This document shows, piece by piece, positions 35,601-48,100 of a stretch of 64,000 nt of DNA. The DNA lies in NCBI GenBank assembly GCA_030248295.1, contig JASANH010001234.1, forward strand, positions 620,001 through 684,000. The letters run 5' to 3'. The notes below the pieces were generated by a model that was not told the origin of the DNA, ran no database searches, and saw nothing but the letters and a program-made list of their open reading frames with translations. How positions within the stretch are numbered: position 1 is the first letter of the stretch; the number at the start of each line of letters is the position of its first letter. The translations under genes were made by a program, and so were the position numbers. The DNA is from Mesodorylaimus sp. YZB2_4 (taxonomy: Eukaryota; Nematoda; Enoplea; Dorylaimida; Dorylaimidae).

Positions 35601-36192
35601 ACCTACATTGGAGAAGACACCGCTGATGGTCTCAAAACTCTCTAGGCAGACCATCTAGTCGTAACATAGGTGGCCAGAGACATCAACCCGACGGGTTTCA
35701 GCCTCGCCTGAAGAGAGCGCATCAAGCAGCCAACGAGGGCACCTGACACTCAAGGCGACCACATACACTACCTTCTCCACGGGCACACACCTCCTACAAC
35801 GGTCAAATCACCAGGTAGGATATGACTTTAAAGGAGTGCCACAGGTTCAAACCCTGGCTTATCATTCGCATGCTAGCCCTGCACTCCATCTGCAATACAC
35901 TGCCCGTCCTGGCTAGAAAACTTACCATCAAATGGGAAAACGACCCTACAGCAACAGCAGTTTACAAATCCCCCCGAGGATTCCTAAGAGCATTCTTTCC
36001 TCAAAAACTACATACACCGATCAAAAGTGCACGTTTCCCGCCAATACAGGACATTTAAACCAAAAATTCCCTCCTACTTACTCCAAAATGTTCCGTCATT
36101 TTCTTTTCCAATTCCGCTTCCTGTGCTTCCATTTGTTTCGCATCTTCTACAGCCGCTTTGATGTCGCCTTTTTTAAACGCCACATTCAATAA
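26634..36192 (-). CDS. Piezo: Piezo exons 30-47: distal blade, anchor, cap, pore and C-terminus
   Basis: Exons: 36082-36192, 35263-35404, 33963-34151, 33597-33769, 33036-33410, 32420-32596, 31887-32009, 31163-31353, 30555-30702, 30278-30492, 30016-30174, 29672-29819, 29186-29371, 29034-29126, 28398-28567, 27781-27983, 27247-27445, 26634-26886. Exon 32 is an acidic loop. Exon 42 gives the outer helix ([20 protein letters not shown]). Exons 43-46 give the cap, with [15 protein letters not shown] and [13 protein letters not shown]. Exon 47 gives the inner helix and C-terminal domain. Acceptors of exon 43 (GTTGTAG) and exon 44 (TTTAAG) are the weakest but are forced by phase and homology. Confidence 0.93.
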
Positions 36193-39100
36193 CTGAAAAC
36201 ACAAAACAATTCACTTCTCTCCCTCCTATTCTAGCCAGCATCCAATACGGTAGCAGCTACCTGCCCGCTTAGTTGTGGCAAAATTGAACAGTTTTCGATC
36301 AGGATCCACCCATCATTCCTAGACCCCATGAGGGAATCGAGCTGATTTGAGTCCAAGTCCAAGACCCTGTCAGAAAATTAGAGCTCTATCCTTCCCAGGA
36401 CCGATCTCCAGTGCCAGGCCAGACACGACCACGTACGCCTCCCCTGTCTGATGCACACTGCTGCCCCCCCCCCCAACCCCAACATGCATGCAGCACCATC
36501 CCAAGGCTCACACTCAGCCTAAGCAGGCTTCAGTCGAGTTTGAAAAAGTCAGGGAATCCAAGAAGTGTCTGCAAAACCACGACTTTGGAGCCTAAATCAA
36601 GAATAACTTTGGAAAATTGCATTTTGAGGTTTCAAATTGTGAAAAACCTTCAAAAACTTTTAATTTTTGTCTGGAAAACTTGGAAAAATCAGCGAAATCA
36701 TTTCCCGCCCTTTGTCTTGTATGAACCTTGTTAAAGGCTAAGTACACTTCAGAATCGATGCGGGAATGAAGTGTATGATATTCAGATTTATCACCCGCTT
36801 TTTATAAAGGTAGACAAAATTCTGGATCACCAGCACCCATCAATGCAAAAAAAGTCGAATTTTTTGATTGAAAAGGGGTATTATTGGAAAATGAAAATTT
36901 CGATTCCTTAAACAATTGAGATCGCGGTCCACAATTCTGGCCACTCCACTAAAACGTGGGTGCTGAATCTGAATATCAAACACTTTTTTTCAATATTCCC
37001 ACATCGATTCCAAAGTGTACTTCGTCTTTAAGGTGCTAAGTTTATAGCGCAACGTATACAACAACCTTGCCTTTCTTGCTTCCTGGACTTTCAAACCCGC
37101 TGGCAACCTCCCTCTCCCCTGGCCACAGACTAAGTTTCGGATGCTTAACCCCGCTTACTTGCAGCGGTCCCAGTCCCTTTCTTCGATCTTCTTCATTATC
37201 CGTCACCAATTGCTTATCATCTTTCAAATCCAAATCCCACGCCTCATCATTAGCCTCTTCGTCAATTTCGATACTGCCCGTACTTCTTTCTAAATAAAAA
37301 GAAAAACCAAAATTGTAAACCCTAAAAAAGAAGTTTTTCGAAGATTTGAGATAGAATAAAGTAGATAGAAGAAAAAACCTGCACTTAAAAAGAAGGAATA
37401 AGAGAAAATAGGAGATTATACGAAAATGGGAATATTAGTAATGTTAGTCCACGTACGAGTACTCAGACCGGACGATGCGCCAGCCAGTTCGACGGCGACC
37501 GCATTCTCCAAAACCACCGAAATCGAACGTCCTTTCGGTGCGTCAACAGGGGACGACGTCAATCGGCAACTACTCGATGCGGCCGAACCAGAACCCGCTT
37601 GAATATGATCAATCGAATAAGTCCTTCGATTCAATGTACTGCGCGATGAAGTATTCGATTCCGATCGATCACTACTAATCGAATCGATCGATGCGCTGAA
37701 TCGTAGCATCAAATGTCTTCCAGTCCTTACATCGGACAAAGGGCGAGGACTCAGCTGTGGTAGAATCAACGACGGTCCATTCCCTTTCCCATCCTTCGGA
37801 CTAACCATTATCGAATCCAAACTTCTCCACCTGACCGCACCACACGCTCGATGCACCTCGTGCACATCGTCAGCCGATCGTAGCATCAAATCAGGGACAC
37901 TACCAATCCTTCGAATACTTATCGATGGCGAGAATGTCAGATCTTTTCGAAACGATGAGATCATCGATTCATCGTAGGCCGATGCTGGCGACAGCCAATC
38001 CTGGCCATCCATCGTCGGCCCAGCGATCGGTGAAGAAACTGGTGGTACGCTGGCCGTCGATGAAACATCGATCGATACTCGCCTTCGTTTACGTCGATCG
38101 TTAGTACGGTGAGTTAGTGACGATACGTCGCCCTCGGCAACCGAATCGATGCCTTGTTCTAAACGAGAACAAAACGAATCATTAGTCAACACAAAACCAT
38201 TCCATACGCAGTCTACACATGCCTCGGACAAGGACATTATTATGGTCTCTACAGGATCCCATGCCCCCCATCCCGATTAAACGCGATATGATATCATGCG
38301 ACTAAATTCGTGCACGATCAAAACAAAAAAGGAGCCGAGTGACAAATAAACACAAGCAAATGACATTTACTGGACTCTGGCGGCGATTCAGGGTACTCGT
38401 CCAAGTACTGAAACACCGACTGTTTCCTTTGGCTATCCTTCATTGGTACAATCGATTTTGGATCGATCGATATCGATGTTTTGAAAGATCGCACTGTTTT
38501 CACGGCCATGCGAACTTTCTTGCCGCAATCACGCCATAATTTGGCTAAGGATGGGCACAAACACACTTCGATTAAGACACAGCTTCGACGAGGACAGTTT
38601 TGCCAGCCCCATATACACTACAGTAGATTCTGACACAAAGCTTCGTCTCACAGCTGATACGAGCCATTGCGGTGCACAGCCAGTCCTTCAATCCTCCAGC
38701 CAACCCATATCCTTATTTGCGCTTAGGCAGAAGCAGATACACACAATCATCATCCCAGTTCCTCCATGCCCAAGCCAGGCATCATTCCCTCTTCGCCCTT
38801 TAATCAGCCAAAAACATAAAACATGCTTATTCAAAAACCTGTTCGTTGACGATACAGCTCATATAGGGCGCTCGGAATGCGAGATGCGAATCGCACTGTA
38901 AACGCATATACCGCAGATTACTGCCCACTAACCACGGGTCTCGCAAAACCAATCACCTACCTCCATGCTTAGTCTCGTCCTTTGCATCCTCGCTCGCTTC
39001 CACTTGCGACACAGAAATTCTCGCTTGCGCTTCTTTGATTTTCTCCATCTTTTGTTTAATTTTTGAAACTAATTCTCGTTCACGAGCGTGCCTTTCCCAA

Positions 39101-42100
39101 ATCTCTTTCGCACGAATTTTATGAATCAATTCGGCCCCTCTAAAAAACACAAAACCAGATTTCAGTCGAACTGAGCGATCAGCAGCCAATGAGCATACCT
39201 GTTGGCGAAGACGTGCTGTGCTCGGAATTCAGTCACCACATGGGCAAAATATCGACTGGTCATAATCCGACGTTGTAATAACAGGAAACAGCAGCAGATG
39301 CCATCGAAAATTATACCAGCTTCAGTTGTGGGTACTTTACAATCGGCCAAAATATTGCTGTCGAAAACTGGAAAAAACAAACCGAATTTAGATTCTGAGA
39401 AACGGGATCCGAATGCAAGCAAGTTCCTTCCACGGCTAGGGTTCTTCGAGTCGCCCTCGAGTGCGCTGTTAAGTGCTTAATGATGTGGTAAAACAGGAAT
39501 AGAATCGCCCTCACGAATGAGCAGCTCACGACTCCCTTAGACCTTCCTCCGCAGTAATCTTTGGCCCCCTCAGGTCTCCACTCCACTGCGCTGACCAGGT
39601 TACCCTGAAAGTCCCCCTTCCAACCCTCTGATGATCCCCACCAACCAGACATCCCTCTGATGGATGATCCCCACTGACCACACTTCCCTCATGAGTCTCC
39701 TTATAGCCCTCTGATGATCCTCCCCCAAGTTCCCATTCCAACCCTCTGATGATCCCCACCAAGCAGACATCCCTCTGATGGATGATCCCCACTGACCACA
39801 CTTCCCTCATGAGTCTCCTTATAGCCCTCTGATGATCCTCCCCCAAGTTCCCATTCCAACCCTCTGATGATCCCCACCAACCAGACATCCCTCTGATGGA
39901 TGATCCCCACTGACCACACTTCCCTCATGAGTCTCCTTATAGCCCTCTGATGATCCTCCCCCCAAGTCCCCATTCCAACCCTCTGATGATCCCCACCAAG
40001 CAGACATCCCTCTGATGGATGATCCCAACTGACCACACTTCCTTCATGAGTCTCATTATAGCCCTCTGATGATCCTTCCCTCATTGGTTCCCCTCCCAAC
40101 CGTCTGATGATCCCCACTGACCAGACATCCCTCATGCACGAGTCACCTAGGAGACTTGGAGATGCCCCTAACCGTTTCCTTTCTGAACCCCCTCACCTTA
40201 GACTCCTCTGAGCAGCTCCCTTACCTATATTTCAGCCCATCCTTACCTTTGGCCGGATCAAATTTACTTTTCAAACACGCTATTCCAAACAGTTGCAAAC
40301 CCCAACAATAATTCTTGTACAGATCGTCCAGAAACACGCATCCGACAACTTGCAACGACGTCTTTATAATGATGACGACAGCGTTATAAAATATCAACAT
40401 ATCCCATCTGAAAAGTCAAAAATCATGTCGATACTAATCCCCCCCCCCCCCGGTGTTCACTTACAGTCGGAGCCCGAATGACAAAGGTTTCAAAAATAAT
40501 TCATTTCCGACCCACAAGAATAGGAAACCAGCCACCACATAGCCCATAGCGAACAATGTCACTCGACTGACCCCGGCCACGAACACCACCGTCAGCGTGC
40601 CCCAATACAAATGTTCGAACACGATAATTTTCATCAAATCCAGGTATGACCTTAAATAATTATCTTATTCCTTAATTATCAATCAATAATTAACACCTCA
40701 CTCACTTTGGATAACTAACAAAATCGGCCACTGGTTCCTCATATTCCGATTTCCTGACCACGATCGGTTCTTCCATACCCGAACACGCGTCCAATGCTGC
40801 TTTCAAACCCGATTTGAACGCGGCCACTTTGACAGGCTCGACCAACTCCGAATTATCACCGCCTGGATAAGTATAAGCGCCGGGACCAGTTTCGATTTCG
40901 AAAACGTGAATTTGGCAACAAGCGAACAAAAGTTGGACGAAATCGGCTAAAAGCATGATTCGCATTTAAAATCGTGGAATGGAAAGAGGTTGAATGCGAG
41001 TCTTATCAATCAGGAAATACGCACAAAACTCTAGCCTTGAGCGGGATTCGAACCCGGGTTTCTCTAATTCCATTTGAGCGTGATAACCACCAATTGTAGT
41101 AACATACACCTCGCCCACCTCGACGAACGCGGTGTTGAGTCCCACAGGCGCCGTTTCGACTCCGCTCAACGCTCAAGTTTTAGTGTATTTCCTGACTTCT
41201 AATTTTGATTAATACAATACCTCTATGGATTCAAACTAATTTGCATAACTACCCTGGCCTTCTGCTGCTGACTATCCATCTCGCCTAATAGCAAAAATGG
41301 CAAGTCATAGGACTCACTCCAAGGCCAGTATACAGTCCAGGCACCACAATCACCTGGTGCATCTTCAGGCCTCAGAGTTCTACCTATTCCACCATTCACA
41401 ACCTACAGTAGACCAATCCTGACCTCCCACATTGACTATGCAGCAGTCGTGGATCTGGGCTATCCAATTCACCCCTCCCTGCTAGCAATGTGCTACCCGC
41501 AAGCACGTCCCAGGACTTACTTCCAGTCCAGGCCTCACAGTTACCTGGCCCATCAGCAGGCCTCAGTCGGAGCCCCAACTTCCTGTCCTGTCCCAGCCCA
41601 ACACTCACCTCCCAACTTGATCGCATTCGGCGGGGCGGCAAAGTCCGGCACGTACAACCACTCGAGCATATTCTGATCGATGAATGACCACGGGTAACCT
41701 AGTCAACCAAACGTGCATCACTTGTCCGCCCCCAACTTACGATCCCCTTACTGCTGCATATACTGGGCGGGATTCCAACGCAAGCCAAATATTGCAATGG
41801 CAACAGTACGGCCAAAAAGATGACGTAGTATCGCCAAATTATTGCCAATCGCCTCCGACGTTGTACAAGCAGAACCAGAAACCATATGGCGTAGAGCAAA
41901 GATACAAAATCGCAACGAAGACCAATTGTGGCCACCGTGGTCAGAAAACAAATCTGAAACAAGGCCGTCACGATCATCCTGCAATCAACTGCCCACAAAT
42001 AATACTGCTGTCTTTTTATGATTTTTGTATCAAATTTTGCACTTTACTACGGTTTTTTCTTGTTTACTGTATCCCCTCGATCTTCACAACTGGTTTATCT

Positions 42101-45100
42101 CACAGCTGGTTTATCACACAACCGGTTTATCTCACGACCAGTTTATCACAAAACTGGTTTATCTCACAACTGTTTTATCTCACGACCAGTTTATCACACA
42201 ACTGGTTTATCTCACAGCTGGTTTATCACAAAACTGGTTTATCTCACAGCTGGTTTATCACAAATCTGGTTTATCACACAACTGGTTTATCTCACAGCTG
42301 GTTTATCACAAAACTGGTTTATCTCACAACTGTTTTATCTCACGACCAGTTTATCACACAACTGGTTTATCTCACAGCTGGTTTACCACAAAACTGGTTT
42401 ATCTCACAACTGTTTTATCTCACAACCGGTTTGGCACACAGCTGGTTTATCTCACAACTGGTCTTCTCCAACCTTTCTAATCAAAAAAAATTTGACTTTT
42501 CTATATGAACCCTTGTATGTGTGTTTCAATTAGCAAAAAAAAATTCCATAATCTTACCTCCAATCCGAATTTGTAGAAAAAGAAATTCATAAAATACATC
42601 AAACACGACAGCAAACCGTCGTCGGCTTCCCTACGCGTAATGTGCTCGAACAAAACGCCATGATGTGGCCACTTAGTTTGTTTCACCGCTCGACGCAATA
42701 TTTGACGCATTCGTACGAATTCTTGCAAAATGAACAAACCGATCAGCAAGAAGTACGGCTAAAAAGAAAGACTGCTCTGCAAGGAATCCTTTCATTAGCT
42801 CCTTGCACACCCCCCCCCCCCCCGTCATTTGTGCTGCACTAATGCTGAGACACAGAAAAAACTTTTCAAGGACTCGCCCACGCTCATTTTTCCTGGAGCC
42901 AGCTAGCGGCCAAAAAGGTCCAATTGCGAGGCATCCTCTAGGGAACATCAAAAGGCACACCGCCTTCCATACTATACAGTACACAACAGTCAGGGGGAGG
43001 GGGGAGCGGGAGACTGACCACCCTGAACCCTCATCCGGAGCTTTAAGCCCACATTCAGGGATCATACTCATGATTTCGATCTCCATCACCAGGGATCGAA
43101 CCCCCAGCACCATGCAGAGTGCTCAACCACTGCACCACTGCAGCTCGCGTGACAGTTCCCACACTTACTTGCAAGTAGGTGGTGATATTATCACTCTTCT
43201 CAAAACCAGCCCAACTCGAAGGATCCACAGTGCGGCTATCGGGAAACGGAAAAGGCGGACGATAAACTGCGCCCTCGACGTCGGCCACAGACTAAAATAA
43301 CACAAGAATTAGCCAAAGATTCTTCGAATACTCTCCCTCATTGTTACCTTCAGCTCTCATGTCAGCTTCAGTCCCTCCTTCAGCTTTCAGTAATACTCGA
43401 CGGCAGCATCCAAAACTGGGGGGGGGGGGGGGAGGGATCGCCTATGTGACACCCAGTCACTGCTCTCTTTGTGCTGCCTCAGTACACTACAGTACAGTGC
43501 GGACACTTCAAGACAGTCCTACTCACTGAAATCAGGAATCGAATACGCTGACTCCTCTCCTGCTCCTCTATTCCCTCCTCACAATCGATGCAAAAATGCT
43601 CACGGCACAAAGTATAAAGCTTACAATTCATACAATACAAAAAACTTAAGCCTTGGCCAGGATTCGAACCTAAACCTCTTCTTGACTGGCCTTTGTTTGT
43701 TTAAAAATTACGACCTGTTCCTAATCTAACTTTCATGCACATTCCAGTGCTAACCAGTTTAGACAAGCTTCAGCATTTCTCCCTTCTCCATGGCCTATCC
43801 ATCCCCCAAAAGCCCCATCCACACTATCCTTACCGAACAATTTACAAAACCATCGGCCGGTCGAACAAATTTCATTTGAAAAATCATTTTCACAAATATA
43901 ATAATCGATGTCCAAACGCCGGCAATTTTGCAAGTCAAATGAGACCATTTCTCCATGGTCAACATAATCACCACGAAGATAGGATATGGCAAGTGAATAG
44001 CACTGACCTAAAAACAAATTCAAATACATCCAAAAAAAAACAAAAAATTTCCTTACTTCCCGAATACTAATCACCATCATTTGGAATGCCACCGCTTTTG
44101 CGATGTGCATTTCCAAAACTCGCCAAGTATATTCAATTATACGAAGACGATTCGTGCGCAAAAATTCCAATAATTGTTGACATCCCGATTTCACTAAAAT
44201 GATATAATTCTCATTTTTAAATGTAAATTTTTGAAAATTCTTAAAATTTCTTACATAAATGCGCTAAATCGACTTCGATTTTCCTCTCTTCCGATTCCAT
44301 ACCAGCTGATTTTTCTTCTTTCACATCAATCACTTGAACTTTCTTTTGTTCAGGACCATTCGCCTGTTTAGTCGTTTCCTCTGGATAATCTGGTTCATCA
44401 AATTCAGAAAAACTAGCCGTCGAAGCTATCTTTTCAATTATAACGCTGAAAAGTCGTTTTCTTATCAAAAGATAAAATTAACAGATAAATCTTACCTTTC
44501 AACTCGAATCAATGGTCTTTTTTCCGCTTCGGCCAAAGCTTTTTCTAATTTCTCAGTTTTCTCAATCAATTGTTTATGAAAAAATTTTAATTGAATAATT
44601 GTACAAATTAGGAATGAAATTGGTGTTAATAATTTTACCAGTAATTCGGCATTGCTATATTGTTCTAAACCTAAACTTTCTAACCTAAAACCAAAAACTC
44701 GTTAATTAATTAAGTTCTAATTAATTCGCTAAAATTAACTTACACGTCGTACGACCATCCAGTACCATAATGCCATAATTCTGGGAATTTTTTAAATTGG
44801 TACGTATAAATAAATGTTAAAACGGACATGCAATAGACGATCATAATTGTCCAAAAATAATGCAGTAGTTTACGCCATAAATGAAATGATATCTAAGTAA
44901 AAAATATATAAAAATCTGAAACCTAATAAGCGAATGAAACTTACCAAAAAGCAATTAATAAGTATTTGTAATAAACCCATGTAAATAATTCGATAAGCGA
45001 CGACTGGTTGACGTAAGGATATATATAATAAGACGACACAACATACCACGATCCATAACTGCGTCACTTTGCTGTGCACCCATGCCACTAATTTCGTTAA

Positions 45101-48100
45101 TAAATTTCTATGCTGAGCCAATTGCGTGACCGTTGATAAATACCTCGAGCGCTTATAACCTGCCAAGAAAATGTGAAAATGGAATTTCTATGAAAGCAAA
45201 TCTATAAACCTGATAATTACCAGTGCGATCAGTGTAATTGCCTTTTTCATCATGTCTTTGCACCGATGGAACACGTTCACCTGCATCGCTTTCGTCGGTC
45301 TTGGAATGTGGCGGAGGAGTAGGATCTAAAAAAGTACAAATTTAGTTGACACCTATGAAAAATGAGGGGAGAAGAAACTTAAACAATGCATACCGATTGC
45401 TGGTGCTGGTTGTTCTTCATCTTCTTCTTTCGCAATGACGACGTGCACTTCTTTCGAGTCTTCATTGGTTGGTTGATTTGCAATTGTCGGCCCTGCTTCG
45501 AGATCCGACAATTCTTTGACTCGTGCTTCTTCCGCTTGACGTTTCCTCTCTTTTAAATACGCTTTGAAAGTTAGCCAAAAAACGAACGTATAGCACAGCT
45601 GCAATCATAAATCAACGTTTTTTCAAAACTATGCTGGTCGGTACAAGATGCTTACTTTGACGGAAAGATGGAGCCATGCAGGATAAAGAATGGGTTTGAC
45701 GAAACCGATTTGATGCAAAACTGGCGCCGTTTCGCTGGGTAACTCGCTTTCGGATAATTCAAAGCCGTAAATATATTGGAAAATAAGTAAAATCTAAAAA
45801 ATTAAAAGCATAATCAGCGATAATCAGAATAGAAAAGAGGAAATATTTACTTCTGCATAGACAACGAGGTACGGCGTGATTCGAAGGCAAAATTGACGAG
45901 GTGTTGGGACCATCCAAATGGCGCAGGCCAAAAGTAATAATGCAAATGTCAGCCAACTGTGATAAGTAATACTCCATGTCTAAAACAAAATCCGTGTCTC
46001 TCGCTCCTACAGTACGTGTACATATTCGCTTGGGCGACAAATATGACCTAGTGATGGAAAATTTGAAAATTAGACTGTCACTTACCATCATTACAACCAA
46101 ACAACCGACGTAACTGTATTGTCGAACTATGCGTCTAATTCGCCTGCCCAAGTCCACGTTTGTACTCAATTTCTTTCTCAATTCAAAAATAGACATTGCA
46201 CGACCGCGTCGCTTTCGGGAACTTGATGTCGAAATGCCTGATCTCGCTGTCGATTTGGCTTCATCAACGTGGTCATATCCATGGTCTTCAGTTTCTTCTT
46301 CGATCGTTCTCGTCGCTTCGAATGATAATTTTTCCATGTCCACTTTCGTTTCTTTGGCATTTGCTTGTACCGGGGCGATAAGTTCTTTTTGTTCTTCCAC
46401 GTCGTCATCGTCTTGTTTTTCGATTCTTGGCGCAGGTGATCGTTCTTTTTTATCAAAAATCTAAAGAAGGAACCACTTTTATTGCGGAAAGACACACAAA
46501 TCACGTCGCATAAATTCTAATTTCGCGCATTTTAGCAGACAGCATTTTCGTTTTTGTATTTTCTTACATCAATTTAAATTTTTTGGCGGGAATACGATTA
46601 CCTGTTTTAACCAGCGTGGCTTATTGTCTGGACTGACTGATCGTCGAACAAAAGCAGAGTTTCGAATTTCCGCTTGTACGACTGCTCCTTTAGGGACCCG
46701 CTCTTCTGTTTCTTGCACGACCAACTCAAACTGAAACGGGAAAATTGCAAGCATGGAAACCGCTGACAGGGCACAACTTACTGAACTGCGATACTCGTCG
46801 CAAACTTGCTTAATACAATTTCGATATAGGAGTCCGAGTGCGATGAAGTTGAGGACATAAGATGCTTTGTACTCCGTGTTGACAGTCAGTGATCTGACAT
46901 CTTCACAGTCCGTCACATAAACGGCTGTCAGACCCAGCAATCTGAAAAGTCAGACCATTGCTGATTATTGGTCAAACGAGCTGAGCGCAGTCTTATCGGG
47001 GAGCTGAGCCATATTTACACACTTCTGAACCTCTATTTTACTATTTCTATGCAAGGATGTGGCACTTCTGGTCTGGTGAAAGAAGATTGGGGTGAACTAT
47101 CTGAAACCCTACTTTACCATTTGTGTGCGTGTGCCAGCCCTGTGAGAGAAGTATAATAAGATGGAAGTGAAACTACAGTAGCTTGTGCATAATGTGCAGA
47201 AGTGGGGTAGGCGCCAGAAAAGGCTATTCGCGCGGATTTTTCAAAGTTTCTGGGTTTCCTGATGGACTGCATCTCAAAGGGAGCCGAGGGATTGGACAAG
47301 GAAATAAGCTGTATCTTATGATGCGCCCTTAGTCAACTCGCCTCCCCTGCTGTCACTCACACAAATACGTCAGGTGTAGCGTCTGCATGGTGTGCACCAG
47401 GCCACTTGCAGCTGCTACACACCGAGGCGTATCAGCTGCAAGTGGCCTGGTGCAGCTGTAAGCGCACCACCGTTCACCTCATGAGCCACTGCGCCATCTT
47501 TCTCGTCGCAACATGTTAAATCTAGGGGATCCCCTGAGCTCACGCTACATTCAGTCCATTCAGCCACACGAAGACGCCGCACCTGGCAGTAAGAACCTTA
47601 CCATCCATCTTAGAAGGCACTGTGCAGTGCAGCCCCCACAGTCCAGTCAGCTTAACCATATTGGGTCAAAGACATCTACAGTATATCCCCTGCGCCAACA
47701 CACCACATCTAGCAGACACCACTGCGCTGTCACAGCCCAGTTCTCTCAACCATGTTAGGTCAAAGGCAGCCACTGTGTGCTCGCAGACCTCACCTTGGTG
47801 GACCACATCTACCAGACCGCGCCTTCCATCTTAGGCACCACTGTACTGGCACAGTCCAAAGGCATCTACAGTACCCCCTGTGCCTACACAGACCCTTTGC
47901 TGGACCATATCCAGCAGGCACCACTGCGCTCTTACAGTCCAGTCCAACTCAAGCATGATAGACCGAGAGCATGCCAGTCGGTCCATGCAGCCTCACTCGG
48001 GCCCACTGCGCTGTCACAGTCCAGTCTGGTTAACCATGGTAGGTCGAGCGAGAGCATGTCAACCAGTCCATGCCGCCTCACTCGGGCCCATCACTCACCT

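Noticed and set aside
39526-40135. Minus-strand ORFs with repeated '[13 protein letters not shown]'-type peptides
   Set aside because: They are the 119-bp minisatellite inside a Piezo intron; exons 24 and 25 join in phase without them.
41684-42533. Long plus-strand ORFs rich in '[10 protein letters not shown]'-type peptides
   Set aside because: They translate the 16-17-bp minisatellite, are open in all three frames, and lie opposite Piezo exons 20-21 and their introns.
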